From Dyella_B acidisoli (GTDB lineage: Bacteria; Pseudomonadota; Gammaproteobacteria; Xanthomonadales; Rhodanobacteraceae), in the NCBI RefSeq assembly GCF_049532895.1, contig NZ_CP064031.1:1364001-1428000 (forward strand): DNA of 64,000 nt, read 5' to 3'. Below are positions 1-10,604 of this stretch, in pieces (positions within the stretch are counted from its first letter, which is position 1; each line of letters begins with the position of its first letter). The position numbers and the translations under genes are program-made. The notes beneath the pieces are model-generated. The model saw only the letters and a program-made list of their open reading frames with translations. It made no database searches and was not told where the DNA came from.

Positions 1-406
1 TCACATCGCGCAGCATGCCCCCTGCGGTGCCGGTCATCGTCCCCATCAGCACTACGATCAACCACGACAATTTCGCAGCTTCCGCAATCTGCGCTCCGCT
101 GATCGCAAACAGCGCCAAACCCAAGGCATCCGCAATCAAGAAGCCATGACCCGGTGGTGGAAAGAATGCGATATAGACCATCGTCAGCGCAGAGGCGACC
201 AGAATCACCAGCAGATAGCGCGCATCCCGCACCCAGAAAATCGGATGGCGATTGAGCAGTACGTCACGTAAGGTGCCGCCACCGATCGCAGTCAATGCGG
301 CCAGCGCCAGGCCGCCGAGCAGATCCATGTTCGAACGCGCGGCGACCAGCACACCGCTCACGGCAAATACCGCCACCCCGATCAGATCCAGCAGATAAAG
401 CAGCAT
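1..406 (-). CDS. TRIC/UPF0126-family membrane channel, 3' end cut off by the window edge
   Basis: From an ATG at 406 an open frame of 135 codons runs leftwards off the window with no stop. The product begins with a hydrophobic helix (LLYLLDLIGVAVFAVSG), then the family signature GGGTLRDVLLNRHP, further helices, and a second related half (LGLALFAISGAQ, then TGTAGGMLRDV). This internal duplication is typical of the UPF0126/TRIC family, whose members are about 200 residues, so about a third is missing. Family members are trimeric inner-membrane cation channels; which ion is carried here cannot be read from the sequence. A GGGGAA purine run precedes the start. The gene is divergent from the S4-domain gene at 493. 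Confidence 0.85.
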   Translation of the reverse strand, partial: MLLYLLDLIGVAVFAVSGVLVAARSNMDLLGGLALAALTAIGGGTLRDVLLNRHPIFWVRDARYLLVILVASALTMVYIAFFPPPGHGFLIADALGLALFAISGAQIAEAAKLSWLIVVLMGTMTGTAGGMLRDV

Positions 407-492
407 GCGGATTCCCCATCAGCTCGTTCGCCAGGCTTGCGGCGGCTTGCCCGCGTTCCCACTTACCATGCGTCGCCGCCGATAATGCCACG

Positions 493-897
493 ATGAAACA
501 CGCAGCCCACGAACCGCTCAACGAAGTACGCGCCGATGTCTGGCTCTGGGCCGCGCGCATTTACAAAACGCGCAGCCTGGCCAAGCAGGCCATCGACGGC
601 GGCAAGGTCGATGTGAACGGCGCCGGATGCAAGGCTTCCAAGGCGCTGCACGTGGGCGATCGAGTGCGCCTGACCCGCGGCGAGGAGCGACTGGAGCTGG
701 AAATCCTGGCGCTTTCGGAGCAGCGCGGGCCGGCCCCCGTGGCACAGGCGCTCTACTGTGAAAGCGAAGCAAGCCGGCTGGCGCGCGAACAGGCCCGGGA
801 GCAGCGGCGCCTGAGCGGGGCGGGTCTAAACCGCCCTCCAACCCGCCCCAACAAGCAGGAACGTCGAGAATTGCGACGGCTTAAAGATTTTCCCTGA
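493..897 (+). CDS. hslR: S4-domain RNA-binding heat-shock protein 15 (HslR-like)
   Basis: 134 residues. An S4 RNA-binding fold occupies about residues 12-75 (VRADVWLWAARIYKTRSLAKQ, then GGKVDVNG and LHVGDRVRL), followed by a highly basic, Arg-rich tail ending QERRELRRLKDFP. Both features are typical of Hsp15, which in E. coli binds 50S subunits carrying an undelivered nascent chain and helps recycle them. The ATG at 493 was chosen because the conserved S4 start follows directly; a frame open further upstream would add an unrelated Arg/Pro-rich stretch. The role is inferred from the family. Confidence 0.88.
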   Translation: MKHAAHEPLNEVRADVWLWAARIYKTRSLAKQAIDGGKVDVNGAGCKASKALHVGDRVRLTRGEERLELEILALSEQRGPAPVAQALYCESEASRLAREQAREQRRLSGAGLNRPPTRPNKQERRELRRLKDFP

Positions 898-999
898 GCA
901 GCACATCTCAGAAATCCATCTGGAAGTGCGTGAATATCCTTGCAAAAGCAGGTAGCCCCGGAGAGGGTGCTGCGAACTGGGGATATAAGGGGGAAACAC

Positions 1000-1557
1000 A
1001 TGAGCGGAATCGACTTCTTCAAACGGTTGTTGGGCGGCCAAGCGACGGATAACTCGCAGCAGGCAAATCTGCTGCAAGCAGCCGCAGGCCTGCGCACCTT
1101 GGTGGTGGACGATTCCCCGACCATCCGTGCAGTGCTAGGCAAAATGCTTGGCCAGGAAGGCTATGCGGTGCAGAAGGCCGTCGACGGCGAAAGCGCGATC
1201 GAACTGGCCAAAGCCGAGCAGCCCGAATTGATTTTTCTCGACATCGTGCTGCCGGGCGTGAATGGTTTTTCCGTGCTGCGCACCTTGCGCCACGATCCGC
1301 TTACCCAGCACATCCCCATCGTGATGATCAGCGGCAACCAGCAGGCGACCGAGCAGTTCTACGTGCAGCGCTTCGGTGCGGATGATTTCATCAAAAAGCC
1401 TTTCGGTCAGCGCGAAGTGCAGCGCTCCATCGATCAACTGGTTCGCGCCGAACGGTTGCCTGTGCGTGTGCCGATGCCAGCCGTCACCGTGCCTGCAGCC
1501 GCTGCGGCCACTCCGTACGATGAACTTCGCAGCACGATCTCGGGTATGGCTGCATAA
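1000..1557 (+). CDS. Single-domain response regulator (PilG/PilH-like receiver)
   Basis: 185 residues. An N-terminal extension of about 30 residues precedes a receiver domain with the acidic pair in LVVDDSPTIR, the phospho-acceptor Asp in LIFLDIVLPG, the Thr/Ser position in IVMISGN, and the invariant Lys in DFIKKPFG. After the receiver comes a Pro/Ala-rich tail with no output domain, so it probably signals by protein contact, as in twitching or chemotaxis systems. The ATG at 1000 follows a GGGGGAAA purine run. No kinase gene lies nearby. A rho-independent terminator follows at 1599-1633, so the gene is probably a single unit. The pathway it serves is not shown by the sequence. Confidence 0.82.
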   Translation: MSGIDFFKRLLGGQATDNSQQANLLQAAAGLRTLVVDDSPTIRAVLGKMLGQEGYAVQKAVDGESAIELAKAEQPELIFLDIVLPGVNGFSVLRTLRHDPLTQHIPIVMISGNQQATEQFYVQRFGADDFIKKPFGQREVQRSIDQLVRAERLPVRVPMPAVTVPAAAAATPYDELRSTISGMAA

Positions 1558-1598
1558 ATTTTTCTACCCCTCGGTAAACCGCCTGACTTCAGACGGAA

Positions 1599-1633
1599 AC
1601 GCCGCAGCGTGGTGACGCTGCGGCGCTTTTTTT
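1599..1633 (+). terminator. Rho-independent terminator after the response regulator
   Basis: A perfect GCCGCAGCG / CGCTGCGGC stem with a 6-base loop is followed by a run of seven T. It lies between the response regulator and the convergent katG. Confidence 0.9.
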
Positions 1634-1652
1634 CCTGCATTCCTCTTTGCGA

Positions 1653-3863
<2,211 letters not shown>

Positions 3864-4079
3864 GGCTGAATTCCTTTTTGCTAGGAAGAGTGGCTGGCGT
3901 CGGCTGGCTTCCAGTTCAATCTACGCGCACATGTACTTCGCGGGAATTGAATTGTTCTGATGCATTCCATAGGCGTGAGCTATGGCTAAAAATGCCAGCA
4001 TCCGATGAAGGCCGAAGCGCTATTCATCACCGCGGCGGTGAACGCGCGGTGACGAACATGTTGCCGTGGAAAGAACGTT

Positions 4080-4679
4080 TCAGTCGGCGGACGAGCCGAT
4101 CAGCTCCAGCGCCATCGCACGTGCTGCACGCCGCACCTCGTCGGCGAACGAGGGGTCGTCGATGGTGCGTGCCAGCACCATGCCGCCCACGCAGAGAGCA
4201 GTAATCGCCAAACTGCGCTCGCGGGCGTTGTCGTTGCCTTCGCCATCCATGCAGCTAGCCAGCATGGTGGCCATATGCTCGAACAAGCAGCGGTAGGCAT
4301 ATCGCACGCGAGGCCCTGCGCGCGCGGCGTCGGAAGGCAGTGCGATCATCGGACATTGGCCTTCGACATCTTCCAGGTGGGCCGTGGACAAGTAGGCCTC
4401 CACGAACTGACGCCCCATCGCAACACCGCAAGCAGCAGGGTCGAATCGTATGTCGTCCCAGCGCTCGGCCGGATTGAAATGCAGATAAGCCGAGACCGCT
4501 TCGGCGAACAGTTCTTCTTTGGTTTTGAAATGGTTGTAGAAACCGCCGCGAGTGAGGCCAGCTCGCCGCATGATTTCATCGATGGAGACTTCCTCGAAGC
4601 CACGGCGATTGAACAGTTCACGCGCGCATTCGACGATGCGCTGGCGGGTCTTCTGCTTGTGTTCGGCGGTAAAAGGCAT
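4080..4679 (-). CDS. TetR-family transcriptional repressor
   Basis: 199 residues from the ATG at 4679. The N-terminal HTH is classic TetR: TRQRIVECARELFNRRGFEEVSI, then DEIMRRAGLTRGGFYNHFKTKEELF. The C-terminal half is a helical ligand domain with a Cys at QCPMIAL. The gene is divergent from a glutathione transferase at 4808, and the gap holds a strong palindrome (4730-4747). This suggests autoregulation and control of the transferase by an unknown electrophile or xenobiotic. A longer frame from an ATG at 4745 exists, but that start lies inside the palindrome and adds a non-family extension, so it was rejected. Confidence 0.9.
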   Translation of the reverse strand: MPFTAEHKQKTRQRIVECARELFNRRGFEEVSIDEIMRRAGLTRGGFYNHFKTKEELFAEAVSAYLHFNPAERWDDIRFDPAACGVAMGRQFVEAYLSTAHLEDVEGQCPMIALPSDAARAGPRVRYAYRCLFEHMATMLASCMDGEGNDNARERSLAITALCVGGMVLARTIDDPSFADEVRRAARAMALELIGSSAD

Positions 4680-4729
4680 GGCTCTGGGGGAGGTTGGCCG
4701 GAACGAGGAGAGCCTACTCTGGAAACAAA

Positions 4730-4747
4730 ATATGTTCTTGAACATAT
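4730..4747. promoter_or_regulatory. Probable TetR operator between divergent tetR and GST genes
   Basis: ATATGTTC-TT-GAACATAT is a perfect 8+8 inverted repeat with a 2-base centre, lying 50 bases before the TetR start and 60 before the transferase start. Size and position suit a TetR dimer operator controlling both genes. The assignment is inference; no binding data. Confidence 0.7.
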
Positions 4748-4807
4748 GTAGGGTACTGACAAACTTCCCGGTGCTTACTTCCCCACACCCCCAAGGAGAC
4801 AGTGATC

Positions 4808-5437
4808 ATGAAGCTGTACTACGCAGAGACCATGAACCCGCGCAAGGCGTGCGCAGTGGCGAAATATCTCGGCTCACCGGTGGAATATGTCCGGGTGGAT
4901 CTGAGCCGAGGTGAGCACCGCAAGCCCGAGTTCCTGGCATTGAACCCCAACGGCAAGGTACCGCTGCTGATAGATGGCGACATACATTTATGGGAGAGCA
5001 CCGCGATCATGGCGCATTTGGCGGTGAAGGCTGGCTCCGATCTGTGGCCCAGCGACGCCGCCAGCCAAGTCGAAGTGCTGCGGTGGCTGTCATGGGATAT
5101 CGCCCATTTCTCGCGCCACGGCGGCACGCTGTATTTCGAGCATCACGTCAAGCCATTCTTAGGTCTGGGTGATGTCAACACGGCCGCCGTGGACGAAGCC
5201 ACCGGGTTCTACAAGCGCTTTGCGACGGTGCTCGATGCGCATTTGGCGCAGCATGACTATCTGGTCGGCGACAAGCTGAGCATTGCGGATTTCGGCGTAG
5301 GCGTACTGTTGCCGTGGACCAAGGAGGCACGCCTGCCGGTTGATGGGTTCGCCAACATTGCTCGCTGGCACAATCAGTTGATGACGTTGCCTGCATGGCG
5401 CGAACCGTTCCCGGCACCGCTGCCGGCTGCGGCCTGA
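4808..5437 (+). CDS. Glutathione S-transferase
   Basis: 209 residues. The thioredoxin-like N-terminal domain begins MKLYYAETMNPRKACAVAKYL and contains NPNGKVPLL (cis-Pro) and the glutathione-binding pair in LWESTAIMAHL. The helical C-terminal domain contains the conserved N-capping region LVGDKLSIADF. The usual catalytic Ser/Cys region reads MNPRKACAV, so the catalytic residue is uncertain. The ATG at 4808 has AGGAG nine bases upstream; a GTG six bases earlier is too close to that site. The gene is divergent from the TetR gene and is probably its target. Substrate unknown. Confidence 0.9.
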   Translation: MKLYYAETMNPRKACAVAKYLGSPVEYVRVDLSRGEHRKPEFLALNPNGKVPLLIDGDIHLWESTAIMAHLAVKAGSDLWPSDAASQVEVLRWLSWDIAHFSRHGGTLYFEHHVKPFLGLGDVNTAAVDEATGFYKRFATVLDAHLAQHDYLVGDKLSIADFGVGVLLPWTKEARLPVDGFANIARWHNQLMTLPAWREPFPAPLPAAA

Positions 5438-5445
5438 GCAGTTTC

Positions 5446-5478
5446 GACTACGCCGCGCCTATTTGGCGCGGTGTAGTC
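5446..5478. terminator. Hairpin between convergent GST and mutS
   Basis: A 14-base stem (GACTACGCCGCGCC with its complement, one G-T pair) closes a 5-base loop. It overlaps the last bases of mutS and lies just after the GST stop. There is no T-run, so it may be a bidirectional stall or protective hairpin rather than a classical terminator. Confidence 0.55.
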
Positions 5479-8053
5479 ACACCAAAGCCTTCAGTCGATA
5501 CAGAACCTCCAACGCTTCGCGTGGCGTCAGCGCATCAGGATCGACGTCCTTAAGCGCACGTTCGGCCGCGGAAGGTTCGGGCGGTGCAAACAAACCCAGT
5601 TGTGGTGACGGCTCGTGCTGAAGCGATGGCTTGGCAACATGCGCATGCATGCCATTTTCCAGCTGAGCCAGCGTTTTGCGCGCATCGGCAATCACCGATT
5701 TCGGCAGGCCCGCCAGCGCGGCCACTTGCAGGCCGAAGCTGCGATTGGCCGGGCCTTCCTTCACCGCGTGCATAAACACTAGCTGGTCGCCGTATTCGAC
5801 GGCATCCAGGTGTACGTTGGCAATGCTGGCGTATTCGGCAGCGAGTTCAGTCAGCTCAAAATAATGCGTGGCGAACAACGTGTAAGCCTTGCTGTTCGCA
5901 GCCAGATGCACGGCGGCGGCGCGCGCGAGCGCCAAACCGTCGTAAGTACTGGTGCCGCGTCCCACTTCATCCATCAACACCAGGCTTTGCGGCGTGGCGT
6001 TGTGCAGAATGTTCGCTGTCTCGCTCATTTCCACCATGAAGGTGGATTGGCCACGCGAAAGATCGTCGCCGGCACCGATGCGGGTGAAGATGCGATCGAT
6101 CGGGCCGATCACCGTGCGTGAGGCGGGTACGTAACTGCCGATATGCGCCAGCAACACGATCAACGCGTTCTGGCGCATATATGTCGATTTACCGCCCATG
6201 TTCGGGCCGGTGATCACCAGCATGCGGCGATGCTCATCGAGCGTCAAATCGTTCGGCTCGAACGGCTCCTCGCGCACTTTTTCTACGACGGGATGGCGGC
6301 CGCGTTCGATCCGAAGGCCGGGTTCATCGGTAAGCTCTGGCGCACTCCAGTCCAGAGCTTCGGCGCGTTCGGCCAGCGTGCACAGCACATCCAGCTCGGC
6401 CATGGAGGCGGCGGCGTGCTTGAGCGGCTCGAGCTGTTCGGTGAGCGTGTCGAGTAGGGCTTCGTACAAGGCGCGCTCGCGCATCAGCGAGCGTTCCTTG
6501 GCGGAGAGCACTTTGTCTTCGAAGGTTTTCAGTTCTTCGGTGATGTAGCGTTCGGCGTTTTTGGTGGTTTGCCGGCGCGTGTAATGCGTGGGTGCCTTGT
6601 CCGACTGCGCCTTGCTGATTTCGATGTAATAACCGTGTACTCGGTTGTAGCCGACCTTCAGCGTGGGAATGCCGCTGGCGGCTTTTTCGCGCTCTTCCAA
6701 TTCCACCAAGTATTGATCGGCGTGCGTGGCGAGACGGCGAAGTTCGTCCAGCTCGGCGTCATAGCCGTCGGCGATGATGCCGCCGTCGCGCAGCAACACC
6801 GGTGGTTGTTCGACGATGTACCGCTTCAGAAGATCGGCTGTGGCAGCGTGATCGCCGATACCGTCGACCAGATCGTGCAGCAGCGGGCTGTCCAACGAGG
6901 CGATGGATTCACGCAAAACCGGTGCGGCGGCCAAACCATCGCGCAGCGTGGACAGGTCGCGTGGACGAGCAGAGCGCAACGCCACGCGCGCAAGGATGCG
7001 TTCCAGATCACCGATGCCCCGCAACTGCTCGCGCAAGGTTTCATGGCATCGCGTTTCGATCAACGCACCGATCGCCTGGTGCCGACGACGCAACGTATCG
7101 CGCGAACGCAGCGGACGATTGAGCCAACGACGCATCAGGCGCGCGCCCATCGGCGTTACGGTTTCATCCAGCACGCCGAGCAGGGTGTGTTCGACGCGTC
7201 CGCTTGGATGCGTATCCAGTTCCAGATTGCGGCGCGTTGCGGCATCCAGCGCGATGGTTTCGCTGGCGCTTTCCACGGCCATGCCGGAAAGATGCGGCAG
7301 CGCGCTCTTCTGCGTTTCTTCCACATAGCCGAGCAAGCAGCCGGCGGCGGCGATCGCAAGCGGCAGATTGTCGACGCCGAAGCCCGAAAGATCACGTGTG
7401 CCGAAAAAACGATTGAGCTCGCGCCGTGCTGCATCGCTGTCGAAATGCCACGGCGGGCGCTTGCGCAGACCGGGCAGAGTGCTGACCAGTTTCGGCCAAG
7501 CGACGTCTTCACCAGCCAGCGTTTCCGCCGGCTGCAGGCGTGCCAGTTCTGCGGCGAGCGCTTCCGCATTCGGCACTTCGCTCAACAAAAAACGTCCGCT
7601 GGAAAGATCCACCCACGCAAGGCCGTAACTACCGTTTGCGCCGGCTGCGATCGCCAGCAGCAAGTTGTCGCGGCGTTCTTCAAGCAGTGCTGCATCCGTC
7701 ACCGTACCTGGCGTGACGATGCGCACCACTTTGCGTTCGACCGGTCCTTTCGCCAACGCCGGATCACCGATCTGCTCGCAGATCGCCACGGATTCGCCGA
7801 GCCGCACCAGCTTGGCCAGATAGTTCTCGACGGCGTGATATGGCACGCCCGCCATCGGAATCGGCTGTCCCGCGGACTGCCCCCGCTGCGTGAGCGTAAT
7901 GTCCAGCAAACGCGCCGCCTTGCGCGCGTCGTCATAGAACAGCTCGTAGAAATCGCCCATGCGGAAGAACAGCAACACGTCCGGATGCGCGGCTTTGGCC
8001 GCAAGGTATTGGCGCATCAAAGGGGTGTGCAGTGAAAGTTCGTCCTGATTCAT
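5477..8053 (-). CDS. mutS: DNA mismatch repair protein MutS
   Basis: 858 residues, full length. The mismatch-binding Phe-x-Glu motif is present in FFRMGDFYELF near the N-terminus. The ATPase has its Walker A at residues 616-624 (GPNMGGKST), the Walker B in LVLMDEVGRGTST (about 694), and the downstream ATHYFEL motif. The C-terminus ends with the short dimer/tetramer helix region (LTPREALEVLYRLKALV). MutS recognises base mismatches and recruits MutL. Divergent from pncC with only 68 bases between the starts, so the two promoters must be close together or overlapping. Confidence 0.98.
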   Translation of the reverse strand: MNQDELSLHTPLMRQYLAAKAAHPDVLLFFRMGDFYELFYDDARKAARLLDITLTQRGQSAGQPIPMAGVPYHAVENYLAKLVRLGESVAICEQIGDPALAKGPVERKVVRIVTPGTVTDAALLEERRDNLLLAIAAGANGSYGLAWVDLSSGRFLLSEVPNAEALAAELARLQPAETLAGEDVAWPKLVSTLPGLRKRPPWHFDSDAARRELNRFFGTRDLSGFGVDNLPLAIAAAGCLLGYVEETQKSALPHLSGMAVESASETIALDAATRRNLELDTHPSGRVEHTLLGVLDETVTPMGARLMRRWLNRPLRSRDTLRRRHQAIGALIETRCHETLREQLRGIGDLERILARVALRSARPRDLSTLRDGLAAAPVLRESIASLDSPLLHDLVDGIGDHAATADLLKRYIVEQPPVLLRDGGIIADGYDAELDELRRLATHADQYLVELEEREKAASGIPTLKVGYNRVHGYYIEISKAQSDKAPTHYTRRQTTKNAERYITEELKTFEDKVLSAKERSLMRERALYEALLDTLTEQLEPLKHAAASMAELDVLCTLAERAEALDWSAPELTDEPGLRIERGRHPVVEKVREEPFEPNDLTLDEHRRMLVITGPNMGGKSTYMRQNALIVLLAHIGSYVPASRTVIGPIDRIFTRIGAGDDLSRGQSTFMVEMSETANILHNATPQSLVLMDEVGRGTSTYDGLALARAAAVHLAANSKAYTLFATHYFELTELAAEYASIANVHLDAVEYGDQLVFMHAVKEGPANRSFGLQVAALAGLPKSVIADARKTLAQLENGMHAHVAKPSLQHEPSPQLGLFAPPEPSAAERALKDVDPDALTPREALEVLYRLKALV

Positions 8054-8121
8054 GCGGTCGAGTCTTGGCGTCGTAGAGTAAGGCGAGTAAAACGGGGCGT
8101 TTGCAAGACGCGGAGTTTCGC

Positions 8122-8631
8122 ATGGAGTTGTTGTCGGTTCCTACTGACGTCCAGTTGGGCGCGCTAGCTACGCGCATTGCGGCTGCGATGCAGCAGCATA
8201 GGCTGATGCTGGCCGCTGCTGAATCCTGCACTGGCGGTTGGATCGCCAAGACGTTGACCGATCTGTCGGGCAGTTCCGCTTGGTTCGAGGCGGGCGTAGT
8301 GAGCTACAGCAACGAAGCCAAGATGTCGCTGCTCGGCGTGCGCAGAGAAACGCTCGAGCGCAGCGGTGCAGTGAGCGAGGAGACGGTGTTGGAGATGGTG
8401 TCTGGCGCGCTGGATCGCCTGCATGCTGACGTGGCGGTGGCAGTCACCGGCATCGCCGGGCCTACAGGTGGCACGCCGGAGAAGCCCGTCGGCACAGTGT
8501 GGATTGGCTGGCGGCGGCGCGGTGGTGCGGCACGCGCCCAGCTGTTTCATTTCGCGGGTGATCGCGAAGCCGTGAGGCGACAGACGGTGGCGGCAGCCCT
8601 CGAAGGCGTGCTGGCGACGCTGACGGACTGA
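8122..8631 (+). CDS. pncC: Nicotinamide-nucleotide amidohydrolase PncC (CinA C-terminal domain)
   Basis: 169 residues, the stand-alone CinA C-terminal domain. Signatures seen are LAAAESCTGGWIAKTLTDLSGSS, VSYSNEAKMSLLGV and AVTGIAGPTGGTPEKPVGTVWIG. PncC deamidates nicotinamide mononucleotide to nicotinic acid mononucleotide, recycling NAD breakdown products, some of which come from DNA ligase. The ATG at 8122 has GGAG seven bases upstream. Its place directly before recA is conserved in many gammaproteobacteria. Confidence 0.93.
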   Translation: MELLSVPTDVQLGALATRIAAAMQQHRLMLAAAESCTGGWIAKTLTDLSGSSAWFEAGVVSYSNEAKMSLLGVRRETLERSGAVSEETVLEMVSGALDRLHADVAVAVTGIAGPTGGTPEKPVGTVWIGWRRRGGAARAQLFHFAGDREAVRRQTVAAALEGVLATLTD

Positions 8632-8762
8632 GTAGAAATTGACCAGCTTTCCGTGTTGACCGATGTGGGATACTCAGATCCACCTCTCCCGCATCCCAGC
8701 CCGTGAGACTAAGACCGGGCATCATGACCGCCATGACTACGAACACGACCGGAACCAAGACG

Positions 8763-9800
8763 ATGGATGACAACAAGCGCAAAGCGCTCGCTTCGGCCCT
8801 CGGCCAGATCGAGAAGCAATTCGGCAAGGGCGCGGTGATGCGCCTGGGCGATCGTACCGACGACAACATCGACACTGTCTCCACCGGCTCGCTGGGATTG
8901 GACATCGCGCTGGGTGTCGGCGGCTTGCCGCGCGGTCGCGTGGTCGAGATTTACGGTCCGGAATCCTCAGGTAAAACCACGCTCACGCTGCAGGTGATCG
9001 CCAACTGCCAGAAGAACGGCGGCACCGCAGCCTTCGTCGACGCCGAGCACGCGCTCGATCCCATCTACGCGCAGAAGCTGGGCGTGAACATCGACGATCT
9101 GCTGGTTTCACAGCCCGACACCGGTGAGCAGGCGCTGGAAATCGCCGACATGCTGGTGCGCTCCGGCGCGGTGGATGTGGTGGTGGTCGACTCTGTCGCC
9201 GCGCTCACACCCAAGGCGGAAATCGAGGGCGAAATGGGCGACTCCCATGTGGGTCTGCACGCCCGACTGATGAGTCAGGCGCTGCGCAAGCTCACGGCCA
9301 ACATCAAGAAATCCAACTGCTTGGTGATCTTCATCAACCAGATCCGCATGAAGATCGGCGTGATGTTCGGCAACCCCGAAACCACTACCGGCGGTAACGC
9401 GCTGAAGTTCTACGCGTCCGTGCGCCTGGACATCCGTCGTATTGGTGCGGTGAAGAAGGGCGAGGAAGTGATCGGCTCGGAAACGCGCGTGAAGGTGGTG
9501 AAAAACAAAGTTGCACCGCCGTTCCGCCAGGCCGAGTTCGAAATCCTCTACGGTGAGGGCAGCTCGCGCGAAGGCGAGATCATCGAACTGGGCGTAGCGC
9601 AGAGCCTCATCGACAAATCCGGTGCGTGGTACAGCTACAAGGGTGATCGCATCGGCCAGGGCAAGGAAAACGTGCGCCAGTTCCTCAGGGACAATCCGCA
9701 GATCGCCAACGAGATCGATCGTGAGTTGCGCGCACGTCTGCTGGTGAGCGGCGGTGGCGCTGCACCGGCTGCTTCCGAAGAAGCGATGGAAGAAGCCTGA
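8763..9800 (+). CDS. recA: RecA recombinase
   Basis: 345 residues from the ATG at 8763 (MDDNKRKALASALGQIEKQFGKG), which matches the usual RecA N-terminus. In-frame ATGs at 8724 and 8733 would add Thr-rich tails not typical of the family. Walker A is at residues 65-73 (GPESSGKTT), Walker B in VDVVVVDSVAAL, and the L2 region in FINQIRMKIGVMFGNPETTTGGNALKFY. RecA forms filaments on single-stranded DNA, promotes strand exchange and triggers LexA self-cleavage. No LexA-box-like sequence was recognised in the 131-base gap upstream. A dehydrogenase gene follows after two bases. Confidence 0.98.
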   Translation: MDDNKRKALASALGQIEKQFGKGAVMRLGDRTDDNIDTVSTGSLGLDIALGVGGLPRGRVVEIYGPESSGKTTLTLQVIANCQKNGGTAAFVDAEHALDPIYAQKLGVNIDDLLVSQPDTGEQALEIADMLVRSGAVDVVVVDSVAALTPKAEIEGEMGDSHVGLHARLMSQALRKLTANIKKSNCLVIFINQIRMKIGVMFGNPETTTGGNALKFYASVRLDIRRIGAVKKGEEVIGSETRVKVVKNKVAPPFRQAEFEILYGEGSSREGEIIELGVAQSLIDKSGAWYSYKGDRIGQGKENVRQFLRDNPQIANEIDRELRARLLVSGGGAAPAASEEAMEEA

Positions 9801-9802
9801 GG

Positions 9803-10432
9803 ATGAGCGAGCGACGTCTACGCATTTTGCTCGTTGGCGCTTCGGGCACGCTGGGTGGCGCGGTGGAAGCCGAGCTCAACCAGCGTCATGAAGTGATCGC
9901 TGCCGGACGCAACTCCGGCAGCATCCGCATCGATCTCACCGACGTACAAAGCATTCAGAGCGCCTTGAAACAGGCGGGTGAACTGGATGCGGTGGTCAGC
10001 GCCGCGGGCAACGTCACCTTCGCGCCGTTGGTGGATTTCAAGCCAGCGCCTTATGGTGAGTCGCTGCATACCTTGGGTATCGCCGACAAGCTGCTGGGGC
10101 AGGTCAATCTCGCCCTCGCCGCGCGAGATTACTTGCGCGACGGTGGTTCGATCACGCTCACCACCGGCATTCTTTCCGAGCAGCCGATCGTGGCGGGCAG
10201 TTCCGCCAGCCTGGTCAATGGTGCGGTGGAAGCGTTCGTGCGTGCCGCGGCGATCGAGCTTCCGCGCGGATTGCGCATCAACGTAGTCAGTCCCAATGTG
10301 CTGACTGAGGCGATGCCGGCCTATGCGCCGTTCTTCCGTGGCTTTGAACCTGTCAGCGCTGCGCGTGCAGCACTGGCGTTCAGCCGCAGCGTGGAAGGAG
10401 CGCAGACGGGACAGGTGTACAAGGTTTATTGA
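9803..10432 (+). CDS. Short-chain dehydrogenase/reductase-like protein between recA and recX
   Basis: 209 residues starting two bases after the recA stop, so it is almost certainly co-transcribed. The N-terminus is a Rossmann nucleotide-binding motif (ILLVGASGTLGGAVEAEL), followed by AGRNSG (NADP-type preference) and a VSAAGN motif. The region where SDR enzymes carry Tyr-x-x-x-Lys reads AGSSASLVNGAVEAFVRAA. The catalytic Tyr is not evident, so it may be an atypical SDR or a non-catalytic NADP sensor. Recombination genes normally sit here without such an insertion. Substrate and role unknown. Confidence 0.85.
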   Translation: MSERRLRILLVGASGTLGGAVEAELNQRHEVIAAGRNSGSIRIDLTDVQSIQSALKQAGELDAVVSAAGNVTFAPLVDFKPAPYGESLHTLGIADKLLGQVNLALAARDYLRDGGSITLTTGILSEQPIVAGSSASLVNGAVEAFVRAAAIELPRGLRINVVSPNVLTEAMPAYAPFFRGFEPVSAARAALAFSRSVEGAQTGQVYKVY

Positions 10433-10450
10433 GAGCATCACTTCAGTGAG

Positions 10451-10590
10451 CCTTCTCCCTTCGGGAGAAGGTGCCCGAAGGGCGGATGAGGGTGCGATCA
10501 GAGCGTAAACATTCTATCTTGCGTGGGATGTTGTTACAGCGCTCCGCTCGAACCCTCACCCCAACCCCTCTCCCGCAGGGAGAGGGGCTT
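10451..10590. repeat. Composite palindromic repeat (BIME-like), copy 1
   Basis: An outer hairpin CCTTCTCCC-ttc-GGGAGAAGG is followed by GCGGATGAGGGTGCGATC, a variable middle, then GAACCCTCACCCCAACCCC and a second hairpin built on CTCCC/GGGAG. GAGGGT and ACCCTC pair across the element. A second copy with the same ends and a different middle lies at 46139-46275. It separates the recA-SDR genes from recX. Confidence 0.85.
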
Positions 10591-10604
10591 CATCAGGCAA
10601 GTGC

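Noticed and set aside
4680..4745. Longer TetR start at 4745
   Set aside because: The ATG is inside the operator palindrome and adds residues without family similarity; the ATG at 4679 fits the family.
6569..8035. A 488-codon open frame antisense to mutS
   Set aside because: Shadow of the mutS reading frame; composition rich in Arg/Gln/His with no recognisable domain.
8632..8762. LexA box before recA
   Set aside because: Neither CTG-N10-CAG nor the TTAG-N6-TACTA form used in xanthomonads could be found in the gap.
8724..8762. Longer RecA starts at 8724 and 8733
   Set aside because: They add a Thr-rich tail not found in RecA proteins; MDDNKRKAL at 8763 matches the usual start.
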